64,000 nucleotides of DNA from Candidatus Dactylopiibacterium carminicum (GCF_014736495.1 NZ_MDUX01000002.1:62001-126000), one strand, 5' to 3'. Positions 1 through 11,400 are shown, counted from the stretch's first letter. Notes: generated by a model not told the origin, from the letters alone. Made by a program: numbers and translations.

Positions 1-495
1 ATCGTGGCGAACAACTTTGCAGGCTATGAAGCCCTGCAGGAACTCGTGCGCGAAAAGGGTTTGTCCATTGGCAAAAGCCAGCTTCACCGCCACGGCCAGA
101 AGATCGAACGCCGCATGGCCGCGATCAAGAGCAGCGTGGAGGCCAGCAAGCTGATCGTGCAGGCCGCTGGCGATGACCAGGACGTGCTCTCGGAAAGCGT
201 GATCGCCCTGGTGCAGTCCGAAATGTTCGAAGCCATCGTCAGCCTGCAAGAGGCCACCGGCGAAGAGGCGATGAGCAATGAAGATCGCATCGGCCTGCTC
301 TCCAGCGCTGCGAAGAACATCGCAACCCTCTCGCGCGCCTCGGTGAATCAGAAGAAGTGGCGCCTGGAAGTGGAGGAATCCGCCCGCAAGAAGCTGCTCG
401 CCGAGCAGGCCGAGAAGCTGGCCGCGATGCCCAACAAGGGCGGCGTTACCGCCGAGACCAAGGCGGCGATTCGCGAAGCACTGGGGATTGTGTGA
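1..495 (+). CDS. Mu-like phage gp27 family protein (DUF3486), 5' end outside window
   Basis: The reading frame is open from the first base, and the usual N-terminal start of the family lies upstream of the window. The 164 visible residues match the Mu gp27/DUF3486 family: an 'FAGYEALQELVREKGLSIGKS' type helix-turn-helix-like start followed by long charged helices. In Mu-like phages this gene sits just before the gp28 large terminase gene, and that order is kept here, with the next start directly at the stop codon. The role in head morphogenesis or DNA packaging is known only by association. This is the edge of a prophage or prophage remnant. Confidence 0.8.
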   Translation: MVANNFAGYEALQELVREKGLSIGKSQLHRHGQKIERRMAAIKSSVEASKLIVQAAGDDQDVLSESVIALVQSEMFEAIVSLQEATGEEAMSNEDRIGLLSSAAKNIATLSRASVNQKKWRLEVEESARKKLLAEQAEKLAAMPNKGGVTAETKAAIREALGIV

Positions 496-785
496 TGGCT
501 ACGCACAAGGGCCGGGCGAAGTGCATTCCGAAAGATCCGGACGCGATCTTTCTGCCGTTCCAGTCCAAATGGATCATGGATTCGTCGCGGCTGAAGCTGA
601 TGGAGAAGACGCGCCAGATCGGCATCAGCTGGTCGACCGCCTACGGCTCGGCAGAGCGCACCGCCGCGCAAGGCGCCCGCCACGATGAGTGGGTGAGCAG
701 TCGCGACGACATCCAGGCACGCCTGTTCATTGAGGATTGCAAGCTGTGGGCCGGCATCATGAACCTAGCCGCCAAGGAGCATGCA
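495..785 (+). pseudogene. Mu gp28-like terminase large subunit, N-terminal fragment
   Basis: The frame starts with ATG at 495, overlapping the previous stop. About 95 residues resemble the N-terminus of Mu gp28-type terminases: 'LPFQSKWIMDSSRLKLMEKTRQIGISW' like text (split here as LPFQSKWI and EKTRQIGISW), then SSRDDIQARLFIEDCKLWAG. Similarity ends near 'NLAAKE' at about 780, before the rest of the ATPase and nuclease domains (the family is usually about 500 residues). The frame runs without a stop into the ABC permease. This is a deletion junction that removed the rest of the prophage, so packaging function is lost. Confidence 0.75.
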
Positions 786-824
786 GCGCAATCTCCGGCA
801 GGGCGAAATGAACGGGCCTTCCTG

Positions 825-2555
825 ATGCTCCCCATCCGCCAGAACCTTCCACGCAGAGTGGTCGACACCAGCATCAACCGCTGGGATCTCTATCTATTGC
901 CGCTGGTGCTGGCCGTGCTGATCCTGGCGGCCTATGGCGCGCGCCAGATGACGGGCCCCTTCCAGCTGGGCACGCCTCTGCCGATCACGCTCGACCCCTG
1001 GAGCCTGCCCTACTACCTGCTGCGCACCACCGTGCGCATGTTCCTGGCGCTGGCGGCCTCCCTGCTCTTCGCCTGCGCCTTCGCGGCCATCGCCGCCAAG
1101 TACCGGGCGGCCGAGAAAGTGCTCGTCCCGATCCTCGACATCCTCCAGTCGATCCTTATCCTGGGTTTCCTGTCGATCACCGTGACCGGCTTCATCGCGC
1201 TTTTCCCCGGCAACCTGCTGGGCGTGGAATGCGCCGCCGTCTTCGCGATCTTCACCTCGCAGGCCTGGAACATGGTGTTCAGCCTGTATCAATCGCTCAA
1301 GACCGTTCCCGGCGAACTCCGCGAAGCCTCCGACGTCTTCCAGCTTTCCGGCTGGCAGCGCTTCTGGCGCCTGGAGCTGCCCTTCGCCATGCCGGGCCTG
1401 CTGTGGAACATGATGATGTCGATGTCGGGAGGCTGGTTCTTCGTCGTGGCCTCGGAAGCCATCTCCGTGGCGAACCAGAACATCAAGCTGCCCGGCATCG
1501 GTTCCTACATCGCCACGGCCATCGAAATGCGCGACCTGGGCGCCATCGGCTGGGCCATCGGCGCCATGCTGGTCGGCGTGGTGATCTACGACCAGCTTTT
1601 CTTCCGCCCCCTGCTGGCCTGGGCGGACAAATTCCGTTTCGAGGAATCCGGCGGTGAAAACGCCCAGTCCTCCTGGCTGCTGACCTGGCTGCGGCGCACG
1701 GGACGCATCCAGGCGCTGGGGCTCACAGGCATCCGCCTGCTGGCGAGCAGCTTCACGCTGTTCCGCCGCGATTACGACGGCACCTCGATCCGGGCACGGC
1801 TGCGTGGCCGTCTGGCGGGGCTCGAACGCGTGTGGGATGCCACCCTCGCGGCGCTGGTGCTGCTTTCGCTGTGGCATCTGCTCGCCTTCATCCATACCGA
1901 AGTCGGCTGGCGCGAGGCCGCCCATGTCGTGCAGCTGGGCTTCTACACCTTGCTGCGCGTCAGCTTGCTGATCGCCCTGGCCGCGCTGATATGGGTCCCC
2001 GTGGGCATCTGGATCGGCATGAACCCGCGCTGGGCCCACCGCCTGCAGGCCGTCGCACAGTTCCTTGCCGCATTCCCCGCCAACCTGATGTTCCCGCTGG
2101 CCGTCATGCTGATCCACCGCTGGAATCTGAACACCGAGATCTGGCTCTCGCCACTGATGGTGCTGGGCACCCAGTGGTACATCCTCTTCAACGTGATCGC
2201 GGGCGCTTCCAGCATCCCCGTCGAGCTGCGCTACGCGGCGGACAACGTCGGCCTGCGGGGCTGGTTGAGATGGCGCCGCTACCTGCTGCCGGCGATCTTT
2301 CCGAGTTTCGTCACGGGTGCGATCACGGCCAGTGGCGGCTCATGGAACGCCAGCATCGTCGCCGAGTACGTTACCTGGGGCGGTACCACCCTCAAGGCAC
2401 ACGGGCTGGGCAGCTACATCGCGGAGATGACCGCCACGGGCGATTTCCCGCGCATCGCGCTGGGAATCGGCGTGATGTGCCTCTTCGTGATGTCGATGAA
2501 TCACTTTCTGTGGCGCCGCCTCTACGACATGGCGCAAAACCGGCTGCACTTCTGA
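825..2555 (+). CDS. ABC transporter permease, duplicated BPD_transp_1 modules (COG4986-like)
   Basis: About 576 residues with two permease halves, each carrying an EAA-type cytoplasmic loop: 'ELREASDVFQLSGWQRFW' in the first half and 'ELRYAADNVGLRGWLRW' in the second. This matches the duplicated permease of nitrate/sulfonate/taurine-type anion uptake systems. ATG 825 is the first in-frame start after the prophage junction and gives a full family length. The frame is also open from the phage ATG at 495, so a fusion protein of about 686 residues is possible. The ATPase gene follows after 11 bases. No periplasmic binding protein gene is adjacent. The native promoter may have been lost at the junction. 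The substrate is unknown. Confidence 0.8.
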   Translation: MLPIRQNLPRRVVDTSINRWDLYLLPLVLAVLILAAYGARQMTGPFQLGTPLPITLDPWSLPYYLLRTTVRMFLALAASLLFACAFAAIAAKYRAAEKVLVPILDILQSILILGFLSITVTGFIALFPGNLLGVECAAVFAIFTSQAWNMVFSLYQSLKTVPGELREASDVFQLSGWQRFWRLELPFAMPGLLWNMMMSMSGGWFFVVASEAISVANQNIKLPGIGSYIATAIEMRDLGAIGWAIGAMLVGVVIYDQLFFRPLLAWADKFRFEESGGENAQSSWLLTWLRRTGRIQALGLTGIRLLASSFTLFRRDYDGTSIRARLRGRLAGLERVWDATLAALVLLSLWHLLAFIHTEVGWREAAHVVQLGFYTLLRVSLLIALAALIWVPVGIWIGMNPRWAHRLQAVAQFLAAFPANLMFPLAVMLIHRWNLNTEIWLSPLMVLGTQWYILFNVIAGASSIPVELRYAADNVGLRGWLRWRRYLLPAIFPSFVTGAITASGGSWNASIVAEYVTWGGTTLKAHGLGSYIAEMTATGDFPRIALGIGVMCLFVMSMNHFLWRRLYDMAQNRLHF

Positions 2556-2566
2556 ATGGTGTTCAC

Positions 2567-3874
2567 ATGGAACAGGCCCTGATTGAACTCAGAGACGTCG
2601 GCAAGACCTTCCGCTCTGCCGACGGCTCCGCACGCTCGGTGCTGGAGCATGTGGATTTCGACCTCCGCCCGGGCGAGATCGTCGCTCTGCTGGGCCAGTC
2701 CGGCTCGGGCAAATCGACCCTGCTGCGCATCATGGCCGGTCTGATCGGCGCGGATGGCGGCAGCGTGCTGTATCGCGGCCAGCCGCTGTACGGGCCGGCA
2801 CGCGGTATCGCGATGGTATTCCAGTCCTTCGCGCTCTTCCCCTGGCTGACGGTGCAGCAGAACGTCGAACTGGGCCTCGAAGCCCGTGGCATGGCCCCGG
2901 AGGAAAGAGCCGCACGGGCCAGCCAGGCCATCGGCATGATCGGCCTTACCGGCTTCGAGGGCGCCCTGCCGCGCGAACTCTCCGGCGGGATGAAACAACG
3001 CGTGGGCATCGCCCGGGCGCTGGTCGTCGAGCCGGAAGTGTTGCTGATGGATGAAGCCTTCTCTGCACTCGATGTCCTCACCGGCGAACGCCTGCGCGAC
3101 GACATCCTGGAACTGTGGGAAGGTGGCAGCATGCCGGCCAAGGCCATCCTGGTCGTCTCCCACAACATCGAGGAAGCCGTCCTGATGGCGGACCGCGTGC
3201 TGATCTTCGCCAGCGACCCGGGACGCGTGAGAGTGGAGCTGCCTATCCACCTGCCCCACCCGCGAGACGCCAAGGCGCCCGCCGTACGTGCCCTGATCGA
3301 CGAGGTCTACGCCCTGATGACGGCCAGCCGTGCCGCGCCGCCCACAGAAGCGCCAGCCAGGCCGCATCTGGTGGAACGCCTGCCGGCGGCGGACGTCGAG
3401 AGCATGGAGGGCATCCTGGAGCTGCTCGCGGCACGCCCCTTCGCCGGACACGCCGACCTGCCACAACTCGCCGAGGAATCCGGGCTGACGGACGAGGATC
3501 TGCTGCCCATCTCCAGCGCCCTGCACATGCTGCGGCTGGCCGTGCTGGAAAAAGGCGACATCAGCCTCACGCCCATCGGCCAGCGCTACGTGGCAGGCAG
3601 CAATCTGCTGCGCCACGAGATCTTCGGCCAGCAACTGCTCGAACACGTGCCCCTCATCGCCAACATCCGCCACAACCTGGAGCAGGAAGAGCACGGCGCA
3701 TTGCGTGCCGAGCACTTTCTCAAGCTGCTCAGCGACAGCATGAACCTGGAGGAAGCCAGAGACGTGCTCAGCACGGCCGTCGAATGGGCGCGCTACGGTG
3801 AAGTCTTCGAATACGACTACCACAACGGCATCATTCACCTGCCGGAAGGCACGCCGCTGACATTGCGCATGTGA
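2567..3874 (+). CDS. ABC transporter ATP-binding protein with C-terminal AAA-associated domain
   Basis: 435 residues. The N-terminal ATPase has Walker A GQSGSGKST near residue 43, signature LSGGMKQRVGIARAL near 138, Walker B EVLLMDEAFSALD and the switch histidine in VVSHN. After about residue 265 comes a second domain, 'ESMEGILELLAARPFAGHA...LPQLAEESGLT', typical of the AAA-associated C-terminal domain found on nitrate/sulfonate-type ATPases paired with duplicated permeases. ATG 2567 lies 11 bases after the permease stop, so the pair is an operon. It energises uptake of an unidentified anion at the inner membrane. Confidence 0.88.
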   Translation: MEQALIELRDVGKTFRSADGSARSVLEHVDFDLRPGEIVALLGQSGSGKSTLLRIMAGLIGADGGSVLYRGQPLYGPARGIAMVFQSFALFPWLTVQQNVELGLEARGMAPEERAARASQAIGMIGLTGFEGALPRELSGGMKQRVGIARALVVEPEVLLMDEAFSALDVLTGERLRDDILELWEGGSMPAKAILVVSHNIEEAVLMADRVLIFASDPGRVRVELPIHLPHPRDAKAPAVRALIDEVYALMTASRAAPPTEAPARPHLVERLPAADVESMEGILELLAARPFAGHADLPQLAEESGLTDEDLLPISSALHMLRLAVLEKGDISLTPIGQRYVAGSNLLRHEIFGQQLLEHVPLIANIRHNLEQEEHGALRAEHFLKLLSDSMNLEEARDVLSTAVEWARYGEVFEYDYHNGIIHLPEGTPLTLRM

Positions 3875-3965
3875 GGCTCAGCGCCGTATTCCGGCCTGAT
3901 TTCCAGCGCCCCGTCATCCTACCCGGGGCTGGCGCGTTAGGCCGCCAAGCCTCTGGCGCACAAGT

Positions 3966-4006
3966 GATTTTCCGCCCATGTAAAGGAAGGAAAATCTGGC
4001 AGATTT
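3966..4006 (+). other. Overlapping hairpins in the mdtA leader
   Basis: GATTTTCC (3966-3973) pairs with GGAAAATC (3989-3996). AAATCT (3992-3997) pairs with AGATTT (4001-4006). The two stems share bases 3992-3996, so they exclude each other. The site lies in the 187-base gap before the efflux operon. It could be an attenuator-like leader or an operator; which one is unknown. Confidence 0.3.
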
Positions 4007-4061
4007 GCCGAGCCGGATACTTCATATTGCCGCACCAGTTTCCTGCCGGAGACGTAAATCC

Positions 4062-5429
4062 ATGCCCGCTCTGACGCCTGCCGCCAACTCTCGAAACGCC
4101 ACCCGCAGAGGCCGCCGAGGCTTGCTGCTACTGCTTGTCCTCGTACTGGTGCTGACCGGTGCCGGTGGTTGGTGGTGGTATCGCGGCCACAAGGCACAGC
4201 CTGCTGAAACGGCCGCCAAGCCCAAACGCATCGTGCCGGTACAGATCGGCACGGTCGGTGAGGACGACATCCGCGTCTTCTACAGCAGCCTGGGAACGGT
4301 GACAGCCTCCAGTTCGGTGATCGTGCGCTCGCGCATCGATGGCTACGTCACGAAACTCGGCTTCAAGGAGGGCGACAGCGTCGAAACAGGGCAGCTGCTG
4401 GCCGAAATCGATACGCGCCCTTACAAGATCCAGCTTACCCAGGCCGAAGGGCAGCTCGCCAAGGATCAGGCGCAACTGGCCAATGCGCGCAACGATCTGG
4501 CCCGCTATCAGGGACTGCTTGCCGAGGATTCCATCGCCCGCCAGCAAGTGGATACCCAGCAGACCCTGGTACGCCAGCTCGAAGGCACGGTGAAAGCCGA
4601 TCAGGCGCAGGTTGAAAGTGCACGCCTGCAACTGACCTATGCGCGGGTAACCGCCCCTGCCGCGGGGCGCCTCGGCCTGCGCAACGTCGATATCGGCAGC
4701 CTGGTACGCAGTTCGGAAACGGGGGGGCTGGTCACCATCAACCAGATGCAACCCATCAACGTGCTCTTCACGCTGCCGGAAGCCCAGGTGCCCCTCATTC
4801 TGGACGCCCTGCACGCAGGCAAGAAAGTGCGCGTCGAAGCCTGGGATCGTGAGCGCAAGCAACAGCTCGCCGTCGGGCGCATCGCGGCGGCGGATAACCA
4901 GATCGACACGGTTACGGGCACTCTCAAGCTCAAGGCCATCTTCCCCAACAAGGACGAGAAGCTCTTCCCCAATCAGTTCGTGAACGTCCGCGTGCTGGCC
5001 GAGACCCACAAAGGGGTGACCGTCGTCCCCACCGCTGCGATCCAGCGCGGCCGGGACGGCGCCTTCGTCTATCTCGTCAAGGATGAAGGCGTGGCCACAC
5101 TGCGGCGGGTGACCCTGGGGCCCACCGAAGGCTCGCTGAACGAGGTACTCAAGGGGCTGGAGCCCGGCGACGCGGTCGTCACCGACGGCATCGACCAATT
5201 GCGCGAAGGCACCCGCGTCGAAGTGGCAAACCCGGGCGACCTGCTCAAGCGCAAATCGAAAAAGAAGAAGAATGTGCCGGCGGCTCAGTCAGCCCCGTCA
5301 GCACCAGACGACAAAACGCAGCGGCACGCGGCAACCGGCGCAGAAGAAACACGCCAGCCACCGCGCAGCGAAAGCAGCGCCCCCACGGACAGACAACACC
5401 GCCAATCCCGGGCCGACGCCAACGGTTGA
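4062..5429 (+). CDS. mdtA: RND efflux periplasmic adaptor, MdtA type
   Basis: 455 residues. An N-terminal hydrophobic anchor (about residues 20-35, '[16 protein letters not shown]') is followed by the membrane-fusion core: lipoyl half-motifs around '[16 protein letters not shown]' and '[17 protein letters not shown]', an alpha-hairpin rich in Gln and Ala, and a beta-barrel. The C-terminus has a lysine block (KRKSKKKK) and about 50 low-complexity polar residues. ATG 4062 was chosen over the upstream ATG 4005 because GGAG lies at 4048-4051. It bridges the MdtB/MdtC pump to the outer-membrane channel encoded next in this operon. Substrates are not predictable; MdtABC of E. coli exports bile salts and novobiocin. 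Confidence 0.88.
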   Translation: MPALTPAANSRNATRRGRRGLLLLLVLVLVLTGAGGWWWYRGHKAQPAETAAKPKRIVPVQIGTVGEDDIRVFYSSLGTVTASSSVIVRSRIDGYVTKLGFKEGDSVETGQLLAEIDTRPYKIQLTQAEGQLAKDQAQLANARNDLARYQGLLAEDSIARQQVDTQQTLVRQLEGTVKADQAQVESARLQLTYARVTAPAAGRLGLRNVDIGSLVRSSETGGLVTINQMQPINVLFTLPEAQVPLILDALHAGKKVRVEAWDRERKQQLAVGRIAAADNQIDTVTGTLKLKAIFPNKDEKLFPNQFVNVRVLAETHKGVTVVPTAAIQRGRDGAFVYLVKDEGVATLRRVTLGPTEGSLNEVLKGLEPGDAVVTDGIDQLREGTRVEVANPGDLLKRKSKKKKNVPAAQSAPSAPDDKTQRHAATGAEETRQPPRSESSAPTDRQHRQSRADANG

Positions 5430-5436
5430 ATCCGGC

Positions 5437-8400
5437 ATGAACCCCTCCCGTCTGTTCATTCTGCGGCCGGTGGCGACCTCGCTGCTGATGCTTGCCCTGT
5501 TCCTCGCCGGCCTGATTGCCCTGCGCGTGCTGCCTATCTCGGCGCTGCCGCAGGTGGATTACCCGACGATCCAGGTGGTCACGCTCTACCCGGGGGCCAG
5601 CCCCGATGTGGTCACCGCCACCATCACCGCACCGCTGGAGCGCCAGTTCGGCCAGATGCCGGGGCTGGTGCAGATGAGCTCGCAGAATTCCGGCGGCGCT
5701 TCGGTGATCACCCTGCAGTTCTCGCTGGACCTCGATCTGGATATCGCCGAACAGCAGGTACAGGCCGCCATCAATGCCGGCAACAACCTGCTGCCCTCCG
5801 ATCTGCCCAGCCCGCCGATCTACAGCAAGGTCAATCCGGCGGACGCACCGATCATGACGCTGGCTGTGATGTCTGCCGCCATGCCGATGCCTCGCGTGCG
5901 CGACATGGCCGAAACGCGCGTGGCGCAAAAAATCTCGCAGATCTCGGGTGTCGGTCTCGTCGGCATCTCCGGCGGCCAGCGCCCGGCCGTGCGGGTACAG
6001 GTCAATCCGCGTGCACTGGCAGCCCTGGGGCTGGATCAGGATGACATCCGCACCGTCATCAACAACGCCAACGCGCGTCAGGCCAAGGGCAACTTCGATG
6101 GCCCCCAGCGCGCCTCCACCATCGATGCCAACGATCAGCTCAAGTCGGCCAACGATTACCGGCAGCTGATCCTGGCCTACAAGAACGGAGCGCCCGTCAG
6201 ACTGGCACAGGTGGCGACCGTGATCGATGGCGCCGAAGATGCACGCCTGGCAGCCTGGGCCGACACCACGCCGGCCATCGTGCTCAACATCCAGCGCCAG
6301 CCCGGTGCCAACGTGATCGAAACGGTAGACCGGATCAAGGCACAGCTGCCGGAGCTGCAGGCCAGCCTGCCCGGCGCGGTGGAGATCCGGATGCTCACCG
6401 ACCGCACCGTGACCATCCGCGCCTCCATCGAAGATGTCGGCATCGAGCTGGCCTTCTCCATCGCCCTGGTGGTGCTGGTGATCTTCCTCTTTCTGCGCAA
6501 CCTGCCGGCCACTCTCATCCCGGGCGTTGCGGTGCCGCTGTCGCTGGTCGGCACATTTGGCGTGATGTATCTGGCGGGCTTCTCGGTCAACAACCTCACG
6601 CTGATGGCGATGACGATCGCCACCGGCTTCGTGGTCGATGACGCCATCGTCATGATCGAGAACGTCTCCCGCTACATCGAGGCTGGCGAATCCCCCTTGC
6701 AGGCAGCACTCAAGGGCGCGCGCCAGATCGGTTTCATTATCATCTCGCTGACCATCTCGCTGATCGCCGTGCTGATCCCGCTGCTGTTCATGGGCGATGT
6801 GGTCGGCCGTCTGTTCCGCGAATTCGCCATCACCCTGGCGGTGGCCATCCTGCTCTCGGCAGTGGTTTCGCTCACCCTCACGCCGATGATGTGTTCGCGC
6901 CTGCTGCGTCATGTGCCGGAAGCCAGGCAGGGCCGTTTCTACCGCAGCAGCGGCCGCTTCTTCGAGTGCCTGATCGCGGCCTACGACCGGGCCCTGCGCT
7001 GGGTGCTGCGCCACCAGACCGCCACGCTGCTGGTGGCCGTCGCCACCTTGCTGCTCACCGCCCTGCTCTACCTCTGGATTCCCAAGGGTTTCTTCCCGGT
7101 GCAGGACACGGGCCTCATCCAGGGCATCTCCGAGGCCCCTCAATCTATCTCCTTCCAGGCCATGGCCGAGCGCCAGCGCCAGCTCGCCGAGCTGATGCTG
7201 CAGGACCCCGACGTGGCCAGCGTCTCCTCCTTCATCGGCACCGACGGCGCCAATGCGGCACTCAACAACGGCCGCATGCTGATCAACCTGCAGCCCGTGC
7301 AGGATCTGTCGCTGGACAACCGCGTGACCCGTACCCAGTACCAATACACGCTACAGGCCAGCGATCCGGAAGTGCTGGGCGAATGGATGCCGCGCCTGAC
7401 CGGACAGCTGCAGGCCCTGCCCCAGCTCGCCGACGTGATCAGCGACTACCAGGATCAGGGCCTGCAAACCTACATCGAGATCGACCGTGAAGCAGCCTCG
7501 CGGCTCAACGTGACCGCGGCTGGCATCGACAATGTGCTCTACAGCGCCTTCGGCCAGCGCCTGGTATCGACGATCTTCACGCAGTCCAACCAGTACCGTG
7601 TGGTGCTGGAGGTGAAGCCGGAGTATCAGCGAGGGCCGGAATCGCTCTCCGAACTCTACGTGCCGGCGGGCGGCGGCAAGGTGGTGCCGCTGACCAGCGT
7701 GGCACGCATCGTCGAGCGCAACGGGCTGCTGGTGATCAACCGTCTGGCGCAGTTTCCCGCCGGCACGATCTCCTTCAACCTGGCCCCCGGCATATCGCTC
7801 GGCGAAGCCGTGGCAGCCATCGACGCGGCACGCGCGCAGATCGGCGTACCGGCCTCGATCCGTGTTGGCTTCCAGGGTGCGGCGCTGGCCTTCCGCGCCT
7901 CGCTCGGCAACGAACTGTGGCTGATCCTCGCCGCCGTGGTCACCATGTACATCGTGCTCGGCGTGCTCTACGAGAGCACCATCCATCCGGTGACCATCCT
8001 GTCCACACTGCCCTCGGCCGGTGTCGGTGCGCTGATCGCGCTGATGCTCGCGGGCAGCGCACTCGACGTGATCGGCATCATCGGCATCGTGCTGCTGATC
8101 GGCATCGTCAAGAAGAACGCCATCATGATGATCGACTTCGCACTGGAGGCCGAGCGCGAAGAGGGTAAATCACCGCAGGAGGCCATCCACCAGGCCTGCC
8201 TGCTGCGCCTGCGCCCGATCCTGATGACCACGCTGGCCGCACTGCTCGGTGCGCTGCCGCTGATGCTCGGCACCGGCATGGGCTCGGAGCTGCGCCACCC
8301 GCTCGGCATCACCATGGTGGGCGGCCTGATCTTCAGCCAGGTACTCACGCTATTCACCACGCCGGTGATCTACCTGGCATTCGACCGGGCCAAACGCTGG

Positions 8401-8439
8401 CTCACCGGCGCGGCGCCTGCAGGCGCCGCCGCGCCATGA
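5437..8439 (+). CDS. mdtB: RND efflux pump inner-membrane subunit, MdtB type, with apparent internal deletion
   Basis: 1000 residues, against about 1040 usual. It has the RND architecture: N-terminal [12 protein letters not shown], the proton-relay Asp pair in TM4 (D401-D402 in [14 protein letters not shown]), and the [16 protein letters not shown] motif near the C-terminus. It matches MdtB rather than MdtC in the sequence around SRTQYQ-like '[12 protein letters not shown]'. At about base 7289 'GRMLINL' runs straight into '[10 protein letters not shown]'. MdtB proteins have about 33 more residues here, in the periplasmic porter region. The missing length is a multiple of three, so the frame continues. 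Function of the pump is doubtful unless the deletion is an assembly error. It overlaps mdtC by 4 bases. Confidence 0.88.
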   Translation: MNPSRLFILRPVATSLLMLALFLAGLIALRVLPISALPQVDYPTIQVVTLYPGASPDVVTATITAPLERQFGQMPGLVQMSSQNSGGASVITLQFSLDLDLDIAEQQVQAAINAGNNLLPSDLPSPPIYSKVNPADAPIMTLAVMSAAMPMPRVRDMAETRVAQKISQISGVGLVGISGGQRPAVRVQVNPRALAALGLDQDDIRTVINNANARQAKGNFDGPQRASTIDANDQLKSANDYRQLILAYKNGAPVRLAQVATVIDGAEDARLAAWADTTPAIVLNIQRQPGANVIETVDRIKAQLPELQASLPGAVEIRMLTDRTVTIRASIEDVGIELAFSIALVVLVIFLFLRNLPATLIPGVAVPLSLVGTFGVMYLAGFSVNNLTLMAMTIATGFVVDDAIVMIENVSRYIEAGESPLQAALKGARQIGFIIISLTISLIAVLIPLLFMGDVVGRLFREFAITLAVAILLSAVVSLTLTPMMCSRLLRHVPEARQGRFYRSSGRFFECLIAAYDRALRWVLRHQTATLLVAVATLLLTALLYLWIPKGFFPVQDTGLIQGISEAPQSISFQAMAERQRQLAELMLQDPDVASVSSFIGTDGANAALNNGRMLINLQPVQDLSLDNRVTRTQYQYTLQASDPEVLGEWMPRLTGQLQALPQLADVISDYQDQGLQTYIEIDREAASRLNVTAAGIDNVLYSAFGQRLVSTIFTQSNQYRVVLEVKPEYQRGPESLSELYVPAGGGKVVPLTSVARIVERNGLLVINRLAQFPAGTISFNLAPGISLGEAVAAIDAARAQIGVPASIRVGFQGAALAFRASLGNELWLILAAVVTMYIVLGVLYESTIHPVTILSTLPSAGVGALIALMLAGSALDVIGIIGIVLLIGIVKKNAIMMIDFALEAEREEGKSPQEAIHQACLLRLRPILMTTLAALLGALPLMLGTGMGSELRHPLGITMVGGLIFSQVLTLFTTPVIYLAFDRAKRWLTGAAPAGAAAP

Positions 8440-11400
8440 AATTCTTCGCGCTCTTCATCCGGCGCCCGGTCGCCACCTCGTTGCTCACGCTGGCCATCGT
8501 ACTGGCCGGCATGGCAGCCTTCGTGCTGCTGCCGGTCTCACCGCTGCCGCAAGTGGATTACCCGACCATCTCGGTGAGCGCCTCGCAGGCCGGCGCCAGC
8601 CCGGAAACCATGGCGGCCACCGTGGCCACACCGCTGGAGCGCGCACTCGGCCGCATTGCCGGCATCAGCGAGATCACCTCGTCGAGCACGCTGGGCAACA
8701 CACGCATCACCCTGCAGTTCGAGCTGGACCGCGACATCAACGCCTCGCGTAGCCTGCTGCCGGCACTGCCGCGCAACCCCGGCTACCGCAAGGTGAATCC
8801 GGCGGATGCACCGATCCTCGTGCTGTCACTGACATCCTCCACCGCCACACGCGGCCAGATGTACGACATGGCCGCCACCGTGCTCGCCCAGCAGTTGCTG
8901 CAGATGCAGGGCGTGGGTGACGTGGGCATCGGCGGCAGCTCGCTGCCCGCCGTGCGCATTGAACTGAATCCGGAGCAGCTTGCCAGCTACGGCATCTCGC
9001 TCGATGCGGTGCGCACCGCGATCAACAATGCCAACGCCAACCGGCCGAAGGGCTTTCTCGAAACGGACGAGCGCCGCTGGCAGATCGTGGCCAACGACCA
9101 GATCGAACGCGCCGCCGACTACCGCCCGCTGATCATCCGTCATAGCGAAGGCCGCCTGGTACGCCTTGAAGATGTGGCCACGGTGAGCGATTCGGTGCAG
9201 GACATCCGCAACGCAGGCTCCGCCAATGGCGAGCCAGCCGTGTTGCTGTCGATCTACCGCGAACCCGGCGCCAACGTGATCCGCACCATCGACGGCGTGC
9301 GCGCGCTGTTGCCGCACCTGGAAGCGCAGATCCCGGCATCGATGCAACTGGCGGTAGCGCTCGACCGCTCGCCGATGATCCGCGCCTCGCTCAAGGAAGT
9401 GGAACGCGCCCTGGTGCTCTCCGTCGCGCTGGTGATCCTGGTGGTGTTCCTGTTCCTCAAGAACGGGCGTGCCTCGCTGGTGCCTGCCGTGGTGGTGCCG
9501 GTGTCCTTGATCGGCAGCTTCGGTGCGATGTACCTGTGCGGCTTCTCGCTGAACAACCTCTCGCTGATGGCGCTCACCATCTCGACAGGCTTCGTCGTCG
9601 ATGACGCCATCGTCGTCATGGAAAACATCCACCGCCACGTCGAGCGCGGCATCCCGCCCTTCCGCGCCGCCCTGCTCGGTGTACGCCAGGTCGGCTTCAC
9701 GGTGCTGTCGATGAGCCTGTCGCTGATCGCCGTATTCATCCCGCTGCTGGCGATGGGCAGCATCGTCGGGCGGCTGTTCCGCAAATTCGCCATCACGTTG
9801 TCCGTGGCGATCCTGATCTCGCTCGTCGTCTCGCTGACGACCACGCCGATGATGTGCGCTCGCCTGATCCGCCGCCAGCCGGCCACCGACAGTGAAACTC
9901 CCCGGGGCGGATGGCTTTACCGCCTGCTCTTCGCTGCTTACCGGCACTCGCTGGCCTGGGCGCTGCGTCATGGCATATGGATGCTCATCCTGCTCGCTGC
10001 GACCATCGCCCTGAATGTGTATCTCTACACCATCGTGCCCAAGGGGTTCTTCCCGCAACAGGATACCGGCATCCTCTCGGGCTCCATCCAGGCGGACCAG
10101 AGCATTTCCTTCCAGGCCATGCAGGTCAAGCTCAAGCGCTTCATCGACATCGTGCGTGCCGATCCGGCGGTCGCCAATGTCATCGGCTATACCGGCGGCT
10201 CGCGTACCAACAGCGGCAGTGTCTCGATCGCGCTGAAACCGCTGGATGAACGGCGGGAGCCGGCCGAAGCGGTGGTCGACCGGCTGCGCGAAAAACTGGC
10301 CCACGAGCCCGGCGCCCGCCTGTATTTCCAGGCCGTGCAGGATCTGCGCATCGGCGGACGCTCTGGCGGCGCGCAATACCAATACACCTTGCAGGCCGAT
10401 GACCTGGACCTGCTGCTGAAGTGGGAGCCGCGCGTGCGGCTGGCCTTCTCCAACCTGCCGCAGCTGGAAGACGTGAATACCGACCAGCAGGAGCGCGGCT
10501 CGCAGACCTCCATCCTCATCGATCGCGATGCAGCCTCGCGCCTTGGCTTGTCGCCCCGCCTGATCACCGCTGCGCTGAGCAACGCCTACAGCCAGCGTCA
10601 GATCGCCACGCTCTACCGGCCCCTGAATCAGTATCGCGTGGTCATGGAAGTGGCCCCGCGCTTCCGTGAAGGACCGGAAGCGCTGGAGCGGATGGTGCTC
10701 ATCAATGCCGCCGGCGAGCGCATCCCGTTCGCCGCCTTTGCCCGCTACAGCCAGACCTTCGCCTCGCTCGCGGTGAGCCACCAGGGCGAATTCCCCGCCT
10801 CGACGATCTCCTTCAACCTGAAGAACGGGGTATCCCTGTCGGAAGCCTCCGCCGCCATCGACAACGCGATGCGCCAGATCGGCGTGCCCAGCAGTGTGCA
10901 TGGCAGCCTGCAGGGCTCGGCCAATGCCTTCAAGAAGAATCTCGCCGAACTACCGCTGCTGATCCTCGCGGCGATCGTCACGCTATACATCGTGCTCGGC
11001 ATCCTCTACGAAAGCCTCATCCATCCGCTCACCATCCTGTCCACGCTGCCCTCGGCCGGCGTCGGCGCGCTGCTCGCGCTGATCGCCTTCATCGGCGTGC
11101 TGCTGCTCATCGGCATCGTCAAGAAGAACGCCATCATGATGATCGACTTCGCACTGGAGGCCGAACGCCGCGAAGGGCTGGCCCCGCGCGAAGCCATCCA
11201 CAAGGCCTGTCTCCTGCGCTTCCGCCCGATCATGATGACCACCCTGGCCGCCATCCTCGGTGCCGTGCCGCTCGCGCTCGGCTCCGGCGATGGCGCCGAG
11301 CTGCGCGCACCGCTCGGCATCTCGATCATCGGCGGGCTGCTGCTGAGCCAGTTGCTCACGCTCTACACCACGCCGGTGGTCTATCTCTATCTCGACCGCT

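Noticed and set aside
5245-10901. Very long antisense open frames (for example 5245-7344 and 8826-10901, minus strand) under the mdt genes
   Set aside because: They mirror codon phase of the GC-rich RND genes, are rich in His, Gln, Gly and Asp, and show no domain.
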